A stretch of DNA of 10,781 nucleotides, taken from positions 1 through 10,781 of the forward strand of contig PFMH01000004.1 in NCBI GenBank assembly GCA_002785325.1, written 5' to 3'. Under the pieces are notes generated by a model. The model did not search any database. It saw nothing but the letters and a program-made list of their open reading frames with translations, and had not been told where the DNA came from. Positions within the stretch are counted from its first letter, which is position 1. Each line of letters begins with the position of its first letter. Both the position numbers and the translations under genes were made by a program. The DNA is from a bacterium (Candidatus Howlettbacteria) CG_4_10_14_0_8_um_filter_40_9. GTDB taxonomy: Bacteria; Patescibacteriota; CPR2; UBA1875; GCA-2785325. Shown here piece after piece: positions 1 through 6,588 of the stretch.

Positions 1-5
1 ACGCT

Positions 6-2102
6 ATGTCTAGAAAAAGAAAACCCGGTCGTCCAAAGGGCTCATCCGGAAAAACAAAGAAGATAAATGAGGGGTTGAAACCCGACCTTGATTCTCAAAC
101 TATAAAAGAAGTCGTGGCGATCGGGCTTTTTGTTTTGGCTTTTTTCATATTCCTCTCTCTTTTCGGACTTTCCGGATCTTTAGGTCTAGGACTTTACAGC
201 CGTCTTAGGGTCATGATCGGCTGGACCGTTTTTATCATCCCTTTTATTTGCGCCGGTTTGGGATATATGCTCTTTTTCCCCGAAAGATATGCGGTAACAA
301 GAAGGACATATCTCGGTCTTCTATTATTCTTGATAAGCTTCTCGGGCATGTTTCATATATTTACGCCCCTTGCCAATTCTTATGACCTTGCTTCTGAAGG
401 TTTAAGAGGAGGTTTGCTTGGGTATATCTTGGAAGCCAATATTTTGAAATTTTTTAACGCACTGGTTTCATTTGTGATATTTTTTGCGCTCGGTATCGTC
501 GCCTTTATCATTACTACAAATAAATCCCTGAGAAGTCTCTTTAAGAAAGATATTAAAAATGATGAAGCTCCGAAAGAAGATATAAAGATAAATGATCCGA
601 CTGCCAAGATTGATTTGGCAAAGGCAAAATCATTTGCAAAAAATGTTGCAGGTGAAAAAATCGAGATGGAAGTTATGAATGTAAAAGACGATAGCGGTTG
701 GAAATTTCCTCCGATTGATTTATTTGAACTGATGTCGACAAGCCCTGACTCCGGGGATGTGAAGAAAAATGCAGCCGTTATCCAAAAAACACTGGGGAAC
801 TTCAGTATCGAAGTAGCGATGTCGGACGTCAATGTCGGACCGACCGTTACTCAGTATACTTTGAAACCTCAAGAAGGGATAAAACTTACGAAAATCACTA
901 CCCTTGATCGAGATCTTTCACTTGCCCTTGCGGCGCATCCGATAAGGATCGAAGCGCCGATACCGGGGAAGAGTTTGGTCGGAGTAGAGGTGCCGAATCA
1001 TAAAGTAGCGGTGGTGAGAATGAGAGATCTTCTCGAATCGGAAACTTTTTCTGCCAAAAAAACCAATCTGGCAGTAGTTTTGGGGCTTGATGTTGCCGGT
1101 CATCCGCAAGTAGCGGATCTCACCAATATGCCTCATCTTCTGATAGCCGGATCTACCGGTTCGGGAAAGAGCGTTTGTATAAATACTATTCTCGCTAGCC
1201 TTTTATACCAAAATTCTCCTAGCCAACTGCGTCTTATACTGGTCGATCCAAAGAGGGTCGAGCTTTCGCCATACAACAATATTGCCCATCTTTTGACGCC
1301 TGTAATCGTAGATCCTGATAAGACAGTTTCAGCGCTGAAGTGGTCTGTGGCGGAAATGGAAAGAAGATATCAGGTTTTGCAGGATGCGGGGAAAAGGAAT
1401 ATCAGCGACTATAATGCGACTAATAGCAAAACCAAACTTCCTTACCTTATAATCGTCATAGATGAACTTGCCGACCTCATGTCGGTTGCGGCTAACGAAG
1501 TCGAGGGTCTTATCGTCAGATTGGCGCAGATGGCGAGAGCGGTCGGTATTCATCTGATCGTTGCCACCCAACGTCCTTCCGTAAATGTTATTACCGGCCT
1601 CATAAAAGCAAATATCACAACCAGGATCGCTTTCTCGGTTGCTTCGCATATGGATTCTCGAACCATATTGGATCAAGGCGGAGCCGAAAAACTTCTCGGA
1701 ATGGGAGATATGTTATTTATCTCTGCTGAGCTTTCAAAACCGAAAAGAATCCAAGGATCATTTATTTCCGAGAAAGAAGTGAGAGTGCTTACCGACTTTA
1801 TCAAAAAGGAAAGCGAACCGCAGTTCAACGAAGAAGTGATGGCCCAACCGGTTCGTGGCGGGGGAATGTCTCTCGATGCTCCCGACGATGATCTCTTTAT
1901 AGACGCCTGCGATGTTGTCATCCGCGCCGGTAAAGCCTCAGCTTCACTGTTGCAAAGGCGGCTTCGGATCGGCTACGCCAGAGCGGCCCGTCTTTTAGAT
2001 CTTTTAGAGGACAGGGGTGTTATCGGCCCCGCTGACGGTGCCAGACCTCGAGATGTACTTGTTGCAGATATCTCAGAAGTGCTGGACGACGGGATTGAAT
2101 AG
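6..2102 (+). CDS. ftsK: FtsK/SpoIIIE-family DNA translocase
   Basis: Septal dsDNA translocase that moves chromosome ends through the closing division septum and assists dimer resolution. The 698-residue protein has the full family order. A basic N-terminus is followed by about four membrane segments (roughly residues 35-57, 68-92, 101-122, 150-170) and a short charged linker. The motor comes next, with Walker A GSTGSGKS at 382-389 and Walker B IVIDE around D486-E487, and the protein ends in a winged-helix gamma domain (about 630-690, containing LLQRRLRIGYARAARLLDLLE) of the kind that reads KOPS/SRS polarity sequences. The linker is short compared with E. coli FtsK and resembles SpoIIIE-type proteins. 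The ATG lies five bases from the window edge, so its ribosome site and promoter are not visible. Residues 4-12 (RKPGRPKG core) resemble an AT-hook. A repeat-rich gap follows. Family assignment is near certain. Confidence 0.97.
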   Translation: MSRKRKPGRPKGSSGKTKKINEGLKPDLDSQTIKEVVAIGLFVLAFFIFLSLFGLSGSLGLGLYSRLRVMIGWTVFIIPFICAGLGYMLFFPERYAVTRRTYLGLLLFLISFSGMFHIFTPLANSYDLASEGLRGGLLGYILEANILKFFNALVSFVIFFALGIVAFIITTNKSLRSLFKKDIKNDEAPKEDIKINDPTAKIDLAKAKSFAKNVAGEKIEMEVMNVKDDSGWKFPPIDLFELMSTSPDSGDVKKNAAVIQKTLGNFSIEVAMSDVNVGPTVTQYTLKPQEGIKLTKITTLDRDLSLALAAHPIRIEAPIPGKSLVGVEVPNHKVAVVRMRDLLESETFSAKKTNLAVVLGLDVAGHPQVADLTNMPHLLIAGSTGSGKSVCINTILASLLYQNSPSQLRLILVDPKRVELSPYNNIAHLLTPVIVDPDKTVSALKWSVAEMERRYQVLQDAGKRNISDYNATNSKTKLPYLIIVIDELADLMSVAANEVEGLIVRLAQMARAVGIHLIVATQRPSVNVITGLIKANITTRIAFSVASHMDSRTILDQGGAEKLLGMGDMLFISAELSKPKRIQGSFISEKEVRVLTDFIKKESEPQFNEEVMAQPVRGGGMSLDAPDDDLFIDACDVVIRAGKASASLLQRRLRIGYARAARLLDLLEDRGVIGPADGARPRDVLVADISEVLDDGIE

Positions 2103-2325
2103 TGTTTAAAAATGTGCTAGGGTGTATGAGCTGAGGCGCTAGTAAAATCCCAAATTGCAAATAATAAGCTCCAAATAAATTCGAAATTACATTTTTCAAA
2201 AATTCAAAACGTTCTGTACTGGGTCTTTCCGAATTTTAATTTTTGTGATTTCAGCCAGAATGGATCTTTCGGGCAGGTATTTGTAATTTGCTGCTTGACC
2301 ACTGGAATTTAATTATATTTATTTT
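2103..2325. repeat. Repeat-filled AT-rich intergenic region between ftsK and rodZ
   Basis: I see no gene in this 223-bp gap. Its left part (about 2149-2211) contains iterated CAAAT/AAATTC-type words on the + strand. Its right part (about 2231-2315) contains the complementary forms (GAATTTTAATTTTTG, TTTGTAATTTG, GGAATTTAATT). CAAAAATTCAAAAC near 2198-2211 can pair imperfectly with GAATTTTAATTTTTG near 2231-2245. Two near-copies of GGRTCTTTC lie at about 2220-2230 and 2264-2274. The arrangement looks like a degenerate inverted repeat or a fossil MITE-like unit. The assignment to a known element is not possible by eye. Confidence 0.45.
2295..2319 (+). promoter_or_regulatory. Possible rodZ promoter, leaderless-type start
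   Basis: TATATT at 2314-2319 ends six bases before the rodZ ATG, and no Shine-Dalgarno sequence is visible between them. TTGACC at 2295-2300 looks like a -35 box, but the 13-bp spacing to TATATT is too short for a normal sigma-70 promoter. The pairing is therefore doubtful. If TATATT is the real -10, the transcript would start at or next to the ATG. Confidence 0.3.
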
Positions 2326-3291
2326 ATGAATTTCGAAATTACGACCCTTCCCCACAAAGAAACGCTCGGCGATAATCTAAAAAAAGCGAGAGAAACTAAG
2401 GGCTTTGACGTTCGCTATGTTGAGGAAGCCATAAAGATAAGGGCAAAATATTTATTAGCTCTAGAAAATGGGGATTATAAAAAACTTCCCCCTGATGTTT
2501 ATATAAAAGGCTTCCTAAAAAATTACGCTATTTTTTTAGGCATTGAGACTGAAAGAGTGATGCGTCTTTACGCCAAGGAGCGAGGATTGGAAGAAAATGT
2601 CAAAAAAGCGGTGGAAAAAAGAGCAGGGAAAGCTGATTTCAGATCGCCAAGGGTAATCGTCACTCCAAAAACATTGGTGATCGGGTTAATAGCGACAGTG
2701 GTTTTGTCCATCGTTCTATACATCGGATGGCAGGTAAGGATACTTACTTCTCCACCAAAACTCACGGTTTTTTCACCGACAGATAACAGCTCAATAGAAG
2801 CTGATACTATATATGTTGAAGGTAAAGCAGACCCGGGAGCAGATATTTTGATAAACGATGTTTTGATCGGCGGAGGACCGGACGGCGACTTTAAAGAAAA
2901 GATTAGTCTGCAAAATGGAACAAATACCATAGTAGTGGTGGCTAGAAACAGGATGAATAAGGAGACAAAAGAGGTGAGGAATATAGCTGTAAATCTGGCA
3001 CCGGTTCTGGTGGCTGCCAATGTGGCATCGGGGGTAGAACTCAAGGTTAACTCCGGTCCAAACTCAGCTTGGATCCATGTCGAGATCGACGGAGTTCCAG
3101 TGGAGAAAGACGGTATTGTGATGCTTTCTGGTTCATCCCGCGTATTCAAGGGGACAAATAAAGTGGTAATAACAACAAAGAATGCCGGCAGTACAAATGT
3201 GACTTTCAACGGCAAAGATATAGGGCCCTTAGGGAAAGAGGGAGAAACGGTGAAGAATCGGGAGTTCACGAAAGATATGCAAGTTCGCTAA
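2326..3291 (+). CDS. rodZ: RodZ-like membrane protein with N-terminal HTH
   Basis: RodZ couples the MreB cytoskeleton to the elongation machinery; the family is a cytoplasmic Xre-type HTH, one transmembrane helix and an external C-terminal domain. Here the HTH occupies about residues 14-85 (LGDNLKKARETKGF start, then the typical KYLLALENGDYKKLP and YIKGFLKNYA elements). The helix is at about 115-135, after basic residues, so the HTH is cytoplasmic. Residues 145-223 form a beta-rich, Big-like or glucodextranase-B-like segment (FSPTDNSSIEADTIYVEGKADPGA region), not present in all RodZ proteins. Residues 237-315 match the RodZ_C/DUF4115 pattern (WIHVEIDG, then NVTFNGKDIGPLGKEGE). The ATG at 2326 is the only usable start before the HTH and has no Shine-Dalgarno sequence. 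A 7-bp hairpin covers the stop codon. Family assignment is firm; whether the HTH contacts MreB here is inferred. Confidence 0.88.
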   Translation: MNFEITTLPHKETLGDNLKKARETKGFDVRYVEEAIKIRAKYLLALENGDYKKLPPDVYIKGFLKNYAIFLGIETERVMRLYAKERGLEENVKKAVEKRAGKADFRSPRVIVTPKTLVIGLIATVVLSIVLYIGWQVRILTSPPKLTVFSPTDNSSIEADTIYVEGKADPGADILINDVLIGGGPDGDFKEKISLQNGTNTIVVVARNRMNKETKEVRNIAVNLAPVLVAANVASGVELKVNSGPNSAWIHVEIDGVPVEKDGIVMLSGSSRVFKGTNKVVITTKNAGSTNVTFNGKDIGPLGKEGETVKNREFTKDMQVR

Positions 3292-3299
3292 GGCGAACT
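3282..3299. repeat. Hairpin spanning the rodZ stop codon
   Basis: AGTTCGC (3282-3288) and GCGAACT (3293-3299) form a perfect 7-bp stem with a TAAG loop that contains the rodZ TAA. No T-run follows, so it is not a standard intrinsic terminator. It could protect the mRNA 3' end or be the edge of the repeat patch that follows. Confidence 0.5.
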
Positions 3300-3302
3300 C
3301 CT

Positions 3303-3402
3303 ACGAATTACGAATTTTAACGAATGTACGAATATCAATAACGTTGCCTTTTTTATATTTGTATATTAGTATTGATTAGTAAATTAGTAAGAGAAATTAG
3401 TA
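3303..3402. repeat. Two iterated short-word arrays upstream of yajQ
   Basis: The rodZ-yajQ gap contains four ACGAAT words at 3303, 3310, 3320 and 3328. After a T-rich spacer there are four ATTAGTA words at 3365, 3375, 3383 and 3396, the last one touching the yajQ start codon. A fifth ATTAGTA sits at 3977, just upstream of the next gene. The words are perfect but unevenly spaced (7-13 bp), so this is an iterated-motif patch and not a simple tandem repeat. Confidence 0.6.
3344..3372 (+). promoter_or_regulatory. Candidate yajQ promoter
   Basis: TTGCCT (3344-3349) and TAGTAT (3367-3372) are separated by 17 bp, each matching four of six consensus positions. A start near 3379 would give a leader of about 24 nt. 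The -10 overlaps the first ATTAGTA word, so the repeat and the promoter are not independent signals. Confidence 0.35.
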
Positions 3403-3906
3403 ATGGCTAAAGACTTTTCATTTGATATCGTATCCGACTTTGATCCGCAAGAGATGACTAATGCGCTTGATCAGACTCAGCGTGAGATCGCCAATCGATA
3501 CGATTTCAAAGGCACAAACTCAAAAATAGATTTCTTAGAAGGTTCGAAAGATGAACTGCTTCTTTTGGTCGATAGTGAATACAAACTGACGGCGCTTATC
3601 GACATTTTGAGTTCAAAAATGATATCACGCGGGCTGTCTTTAAAGATACTCGACCTATCGAGCCCGAACGAGGAAGCTTCAGGCAATATGGTCAGGAAAA
3701 AGATCAAACTTTTGAAAGGGCTGGATCAAGAAAAGGCCAAAAAAGTGACAAAACTGATCCGTGAAGATTATCCGAAAGCCAAAGCAAATATACAGGGCGA
3801 TACAGTCCGAGTTTCATCAGCTAAAAAAGACGAACTTCAGGAGATTATGACACTCTTAAAATCCGCCGAACTCGACTTCCCGCTCCAGTTTGAGAACTAT
3901 AGGTAG
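3403..3906 (+). CDS. yajQ: YajQ-family nucleotide-binding protein
   Basis: A cytoplasmic protein of 167 residues, the usual family length, colinear with YajQ from the MAKDFSFDIVSDFD start through the conserved QTQREIANRYDFKGT block (about residues 25-39) to the C-terminal LDFPLQFENYR ending. The fold is two RNA-recognition-motif-like halves. Some family members bind cyclic di-GMP (XC_3703 in Xanthomonas) and others bind tRNA or nucleotides; the ligand here cannot be told from sequence. No strong Shine-Dalgarno sequence precedes the ATG; GAGA lies about 10 nt upstream. It is flanked on both sides by repeat patches, so transcription may be independent of rodZ. Family assignment is secure, function is not. 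Confidence 0.93.
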   Translation: MAKDFSFDIVSDFDPQEMTNALDQTQREIANRYDFKGTNSKIDFLEGSKDELLLLVDSEYKLTALIDILSSKMISRGLSLKILDLSSPNEEASGNMVRKKIKLLKGLDQEKAKKVTKLIREDYPKAKANIQGDTVRVSSAKKDELQEIMTLLKSAELDFPLQFENYR

Positions 3907-3911
3907 CTTTC

Positions 3912-3966
3912 TGTCATTCTGGCTTGTTTACCCGCCCGAAGCCGTGCGGAGGAGGGTCCAGAATCT
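3912..3966. repeat. REP-like imperfect palindrome downstream of yajQ
   Basis: ATTCTGG (3916-3922) pairs with CCAGAAT (3958-3964), and inside it ACCCGCC (3930-3936) pairs with GGAGGGT (3951-3957) with one mismatch. CCG/CGG may close the tip around 3936-3949. The left arm carries an unpaired CTTGTTT bulge. It is much more GC-rich than its surroundings. It resembles dispersed extragenic palindromes of the GTCATTCTGG...CCAGAATC type seen in various bacteria. It has no T-run, so it is not a clear terminator. Confidence 0.6.
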
Positions 3967-3997
3967 ATAAATATTTATTAGTAATCGAAGGGATTTT

Positions 3998-5269
3998 ATG
4001 AAGGTAACAAGGCACACTCTCAAAAATGGCATAAGGACAGTCATAGCCGAGATGCCCGATCGTGAAGTAGTAGCGACATCGGTTTATGTCGGCGCAGGAG
4101 GGAGATACGAAACTCCGAAAACATATGGAATCTCCCATTTTCTAGAGCATATGCTTGGCAAAGGCACGGAAAAATATCCGAGTCAAGAAATCTTTAATAG
4201 CTTGATTGCTTCAGTAGGAGGAATAAGGAATGCCACTACTGGCAGCGAATGGACTAGATATTATAATCTTATGCCGAAGACACATCGGCTGATAGGATTT
4301 GAAGCTCTTTCCGAACAAATTTCAAGGCCTCTTCTGGAGAAGGAAGAGATTGAAAAAGAGAGAGGTACTATTACCGAAGAAATAAATATGACATATGACA
4401 ACCCCGGAAGGGCAATTTGGTTTAGGTTTAGAAGTTTTGCATGGGAGGGGCAGCCTGTAGAAAGTGATTTGCTGGGGCCAAAAGAAAACATTTTAAGGTT
4501 GGAAAGGAAAGACCTCGACACATATATGAAATCTCATTACATTGCAGAAAATATTACTATCTGCGTGGCGGGAGATCTAAAGCCGAAAGAGACCATTAAA
4601 GAATTAGAGCAATATTTTGGAGGAGTCAAGAAAGGAAAAAAATTACTTTCGAGAAAGATTGATAATAAACAAGTCCAAAGTAGAGTACTGGTGAGTGATA
4701 AAAAAATTGATCAAGCCCATATTGTTCTGGGATATAAGTCGTTTTCTTACTCAGATAAACGAAGATTCGCCCTAGATGTTTTAATGGCGATTTTGGGTGG
4801 AGGAAATAGCTCGACTCTTTATAAAGAAATTAGGGGTAAGCGTGGTTTAGCATACAATATTTGGGGTAAAAATGGTTATTTTGTTGATGCTGGCATTAGT
4901 GAAGTCTATGCCGGGTTAAGTAAAGATAAGGTGTATGATGCCTTAAAAATTATTAAGAGTGAACTGTATAATTCAAAAGAGGTTTTTTCCCCGAAAGGAG
5001 AAATCAAAAAAGCAAAGGAGCTTCTGAAGGGTAGAAAAGTTATGCGTCTAGATGACACTCTTGGGTCTTGTTTAGAATATGGATCGATGGAGCTTCTCGA
5101 TCCCTTAAAGCTTGATCCAAAAGAAGAGGCGAAGATGATTGATAAAGTGACGGCGGAAGAGATTCGCGAGGTGGCAAGAGAAATTTTTCAAGACAGCAAA
5201 GAAAACCTTGTCGTTATCGGACCATATAGGGATAAGAAAAAGTTCGAAAAAGCATTGATAGATTATTAG
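3998..5269 (+). CDS. M16 (pitrilysin/processing-peptidase) family zinc metallopeptidase
   Basis: Inverzincin of the M16B processing-peptidase type, 423 residues, the usual size for one two-domain subunit. The inverted zinc motif HFLEH lies at residues 47-51 (zinc ligands H47 and H51, catalytic E50). The third ligand is expected about 77 residues later and fits E128 in RGTITEEINMTYDNP. The C-terminal half carries the substrate-binding RGLAYNIW element, corresponding to the conserved R/Y pair. Both functional parts are therefore on one chain, and it could work as a homodimer. There is no signal peptide, so it is probably cytoplasmic, degrading peptides or processing small substrates; the substrate is unknown. 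AAGGG at 3988-3992 is a good ribosome site for the ATG at 3998. The next peptidase gene begins about 40 bp downstream and may be cotranscribed. Confidence 0.93.
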   Translation: MKVTRHTLKNGIRTVIAEMPDREVVATSVYVGAGGRYETPKTYGISHFLEHMLGKGTEKYPSQEIFNSLIASVGGIRNATTGSEWTRYYNLMPKTHRLIGFEALSEQISRPLLEKEEIEKERGTITEEINMTYDNPGRAIWFRFRSFAWEGQPVESDLLGPKENILRLERKDLDTYMKSHYIAENITICVAGDLKPKETIKELEQYFGGVKKGKKLLSRKIDNKQVQSRVLVSDKKIDQAHIVLGYKSFSYSDKRRFALDVLMAILGGGNSSTLYKEIRGKRGLAYNIWGKNGYFVDAGISEVYAGLSKDKVYDALKIIKSELYNSKEVFSPKGEIKKAKELLKGRKVMRLDDTLGSCLEYGSMELLDPLKLDPKEEAKMIDKVTAEEIREVAREIFQDSKENLVVIGPYRDKKKFEKALIDY

Positions 5270-5311
5270 GCATATTCTTCGAACTTGCATCTCCTTTTCA
5301 ATTTGAGAACT

Positions 5312-6091
5312 ATGAAAAAGATACATAAATTCGAAAAAAAGGCGCTGATACTCTCTGCCTTGGCATTTTTTCTCGTAGTTGCCGGGATTTATACAGGATA
5401 CCCAGAATTCAAAAAATATCTTGATGCCAGAGCTCGAAACAAAGATGTGCTCGAGACGCAGGGGATTACAAGGCTGGCCGAAAAACCAGGAGAAACGCCA
5501 GTAACTCCAGCGCCGGCAATCAAACCATCGGCACTTCTCGATATGCCATACACAGCTCAAGCGCCATTTGCAAACTGGGCGGTACATGAGGAATCATGCG
5601 AAGAAGCGGCGGCGCTTATGTACCACTATTTTCTTGAGGGACAGATTATTTTCGGCGGCAGTACCATTATTCCACTGCAAAAAGCCAATGATGAAATGCT
5701 CGCTATGAAAAGCTGGCAAGTAATAAAATATAGCAAAGAACCCGATCTTACGATCGAGGCTTGGGGAAAATATATGCAGCAGTACTACGGTTACAATTAT
5801 AAAACTTTTAAAAATGTTACTGTTGATGATATAAAGAGAGAGGTTTCTGCCGGCAATCCGGTAGTCGTCCCTGTTATCACTCATGCTCTCCAAAACCCCC
5901 ATTACGGTCGCCAACCTTCATATCATCTACTCGTCATCAAAGGCTATAAACCGGAGGGAGTGATCACAAACGACGCCGGTGTCAAGGAGGGTGAGAACTA
6001 TTTCTACACTTGGGACATACTATTTTCCGCCATCGACGCCCAAACTCCAAAGATGGGTCAAGGACGGGAGATGGTGGTGATTATGAAATAG
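5312..6091 (+). CDS. Membrane-anchored C39-like (C39_2) cysteine peptidase
   Basis: 259 residues from the chosen ATG. A basic N-terminus and one hydrophobic helix (about residues 11-29, LILSALAFFLVVAGIY) act as an uncleaved anchor or signal, placing the rest outside the membrane. A Pro/Ala-rich linker (about 58-72) precedes a papain-like domain. The domain starts at LLDMPYTAQAPFANW and has a nucleophile-like Cys96 in HEESCEEAA, His205 in SYHLLVIKGY and Asp221 in ITNDAG, the order expected for Peptidase_C39_2. Family members include bacteriocin-leader and wall-associated peptidases, but no bacteriocin or ABC exporter gene is present here, so a general extracytoplasmic role is more likely. An in-frame TTG at 5285 would add nine residues but has no ribosome site and weakens the signal-anchor shape. 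The gene's 3' end overlaps the convergent nucleotidyltransferase gene by 11 bp. Confidence 0.83.
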   Translation: MKKIHKFEKKALILSALAFFLVVAGIYTGYPEFKKYLDARARNKDVLETQGITRLAEKPGETPVTPAPAIKPSALLDMPYTAQAPFANWAVHEESCEEAAALMYHYFLEGQIIFGGSTIIPLQKANDEMLAMKSWQVIKYSKEPDLTIEAWGKYMQQYYGYNYKTFKNVTVDDIKREVSAGNPVVVPVITHALQNPHYGRQPSYHLLVIKGYKPEGVITNDAGVKEGENYFYTWDILFSAIDAQTPKMGQGREMVVIMK

Positions 6092-6518
6092 AATTTTCTT
6101 TTAAGTAGTTCTCAATCAGTTCTATATCCTTTATATCTTTATCTCTCGTATACTTCTTTTTTAAATAAAGTACAGTTTCAAGCCTTATGAAAGGCAGCTC
6201 GTCTATAATATCTGCATTTTTGATTTGATCATATACTGTTGGATCGTTAGGCTCATATTCTCTGTAATATGATCCGGAATATAAGACATCTATATTTTCA
6301 GCTAAATTGATCTTGGCCAAAAATTCATTCTTTATAGCGGGGAACTTTTTTATGAGCTGGTCCCAAAGTTCTTTTGTAGTGATAATATCTACATCATTTA
6401 TCTTTCTTAAATTTCGAACGCCCATTGAGCCGCTAGAAGTTATAGCATACTCTCCGGAAGGCAAATTAAGTTCCTTTACTTTTTGAAATAATTTATTATT
6501 ATGCGATTTTGTATCCAT
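6081..6518 (-). CDS. Small nucleotidyltransferase-fold protein
   Basis: From the ATG at 6518 the protein has 145 residues. It carries the nucleotidyltransferase signature: G30-S31 in SSGSMGVRNLRK, then D42 and D44 in INDVDIIT, and a possible third carboxylate at D77 in ENIDVLY. The C-terminal LETVLYLKKKYTRDKDIKDIELIENYL is typical of stand-alone small transferases of the MNT/AbiEii-like superfamily. The biological substrate is unknown. There is no HEPN or antitoxin partner beside it, so a toxin-antitoxin role is not supported. An in-frame ATG at 6644 would add 42 residues that run through the lexA promoter and look non-protein-like; the ATG at 6578 is also possible. No Shine-Dalgarno sequence is visible; TATAAT ends six bases before the ATG. 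Its orientation opposes both neighbours, and it is more AT-rich than the start of lexA, which hints at insertion. Confidence 0.72.
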   Translation of the reverse strand: MDTKSHNNKLFQKVKELNLPSGEYAITSSGSMGVRNLRKINDVDIITTKELWDQLIKKFPAIKNEFLAKINLAENIDVLYSGSYYREYEPNDPTVYDQIKNADIIDELPFIRLETVLYLKKKYTRDKDIKDIELIENYLKENSIS

Positions 6519-6524
6519 GAGATA

Positions 6525-6530
6525 ATTATA
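6525..6530 (-). promoter_or_regulatory. -10 box for a possible leaderless nucleotidyltransferase transcript
   Basis: On the - strand a perfect TATAAT lies six bases upstream of the ATG at 6518, with no ribosome-binding site between. A transcript from it would begin at or beside the start codon. The -35 region is poor (TTTCTT at about 17 bp), so confidence is low. Confidence 0.35.
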
Positions 6531-6560
6531 ATTGTTTTGAGGGTATAAAGAAAATTCTTC

Positions 6561-6588
6561 TTGACTTGTGGATAACATATAGTATACA
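6561..6588 (+). promoter_or_regulatory. lexA promoter
   Basis: TTGACT (6561-6566), a 16-bp spacer and TATACA (6583-6588) form a plausible sigma-70 promoter, which would start transcription about 85 nt before the lexA ATG. The -10 is embedded in the first GTATAC palindrome, and two more palindromes lie downstream in the leader. This is the layout expected of an autorepressed lexA. The spacer starts with TGTGGATAA, the reverse complement of the DnaA-box consensus TTATCCACA. Confidence 0.55.

Noticed and set aside
854..859. GTATAC inside ftsK as a LexA site
   Set aside because: It is a single copy within coding sequence with no promoter, expected by chance at this window size.
2568..3269. Long - strand open frame opposite rodZ, and similar frames opposite ftsK, recA and the M16 gene
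   Set aside because: They are antisense shadows of clear genes, with no domain signature or plausible initiation site.
3282..3299. Hairpin at the rodZ stop as an intrinsic terminator
   Set aside because: The stem is only 7 bp and no U-tract follows.
3303..3402. CRISPR array
   Set aside because: The repeated words are only 6-7 bp with spacers of a few bases, and no cas genes are near.
5285..5311. TTG start nine codons upstream for the C39-like peptidase
   Set aside because: No ribosome site precedes it, and the ATG at 5312 gives a normal basic-plus-hydrophobic signal anchor.
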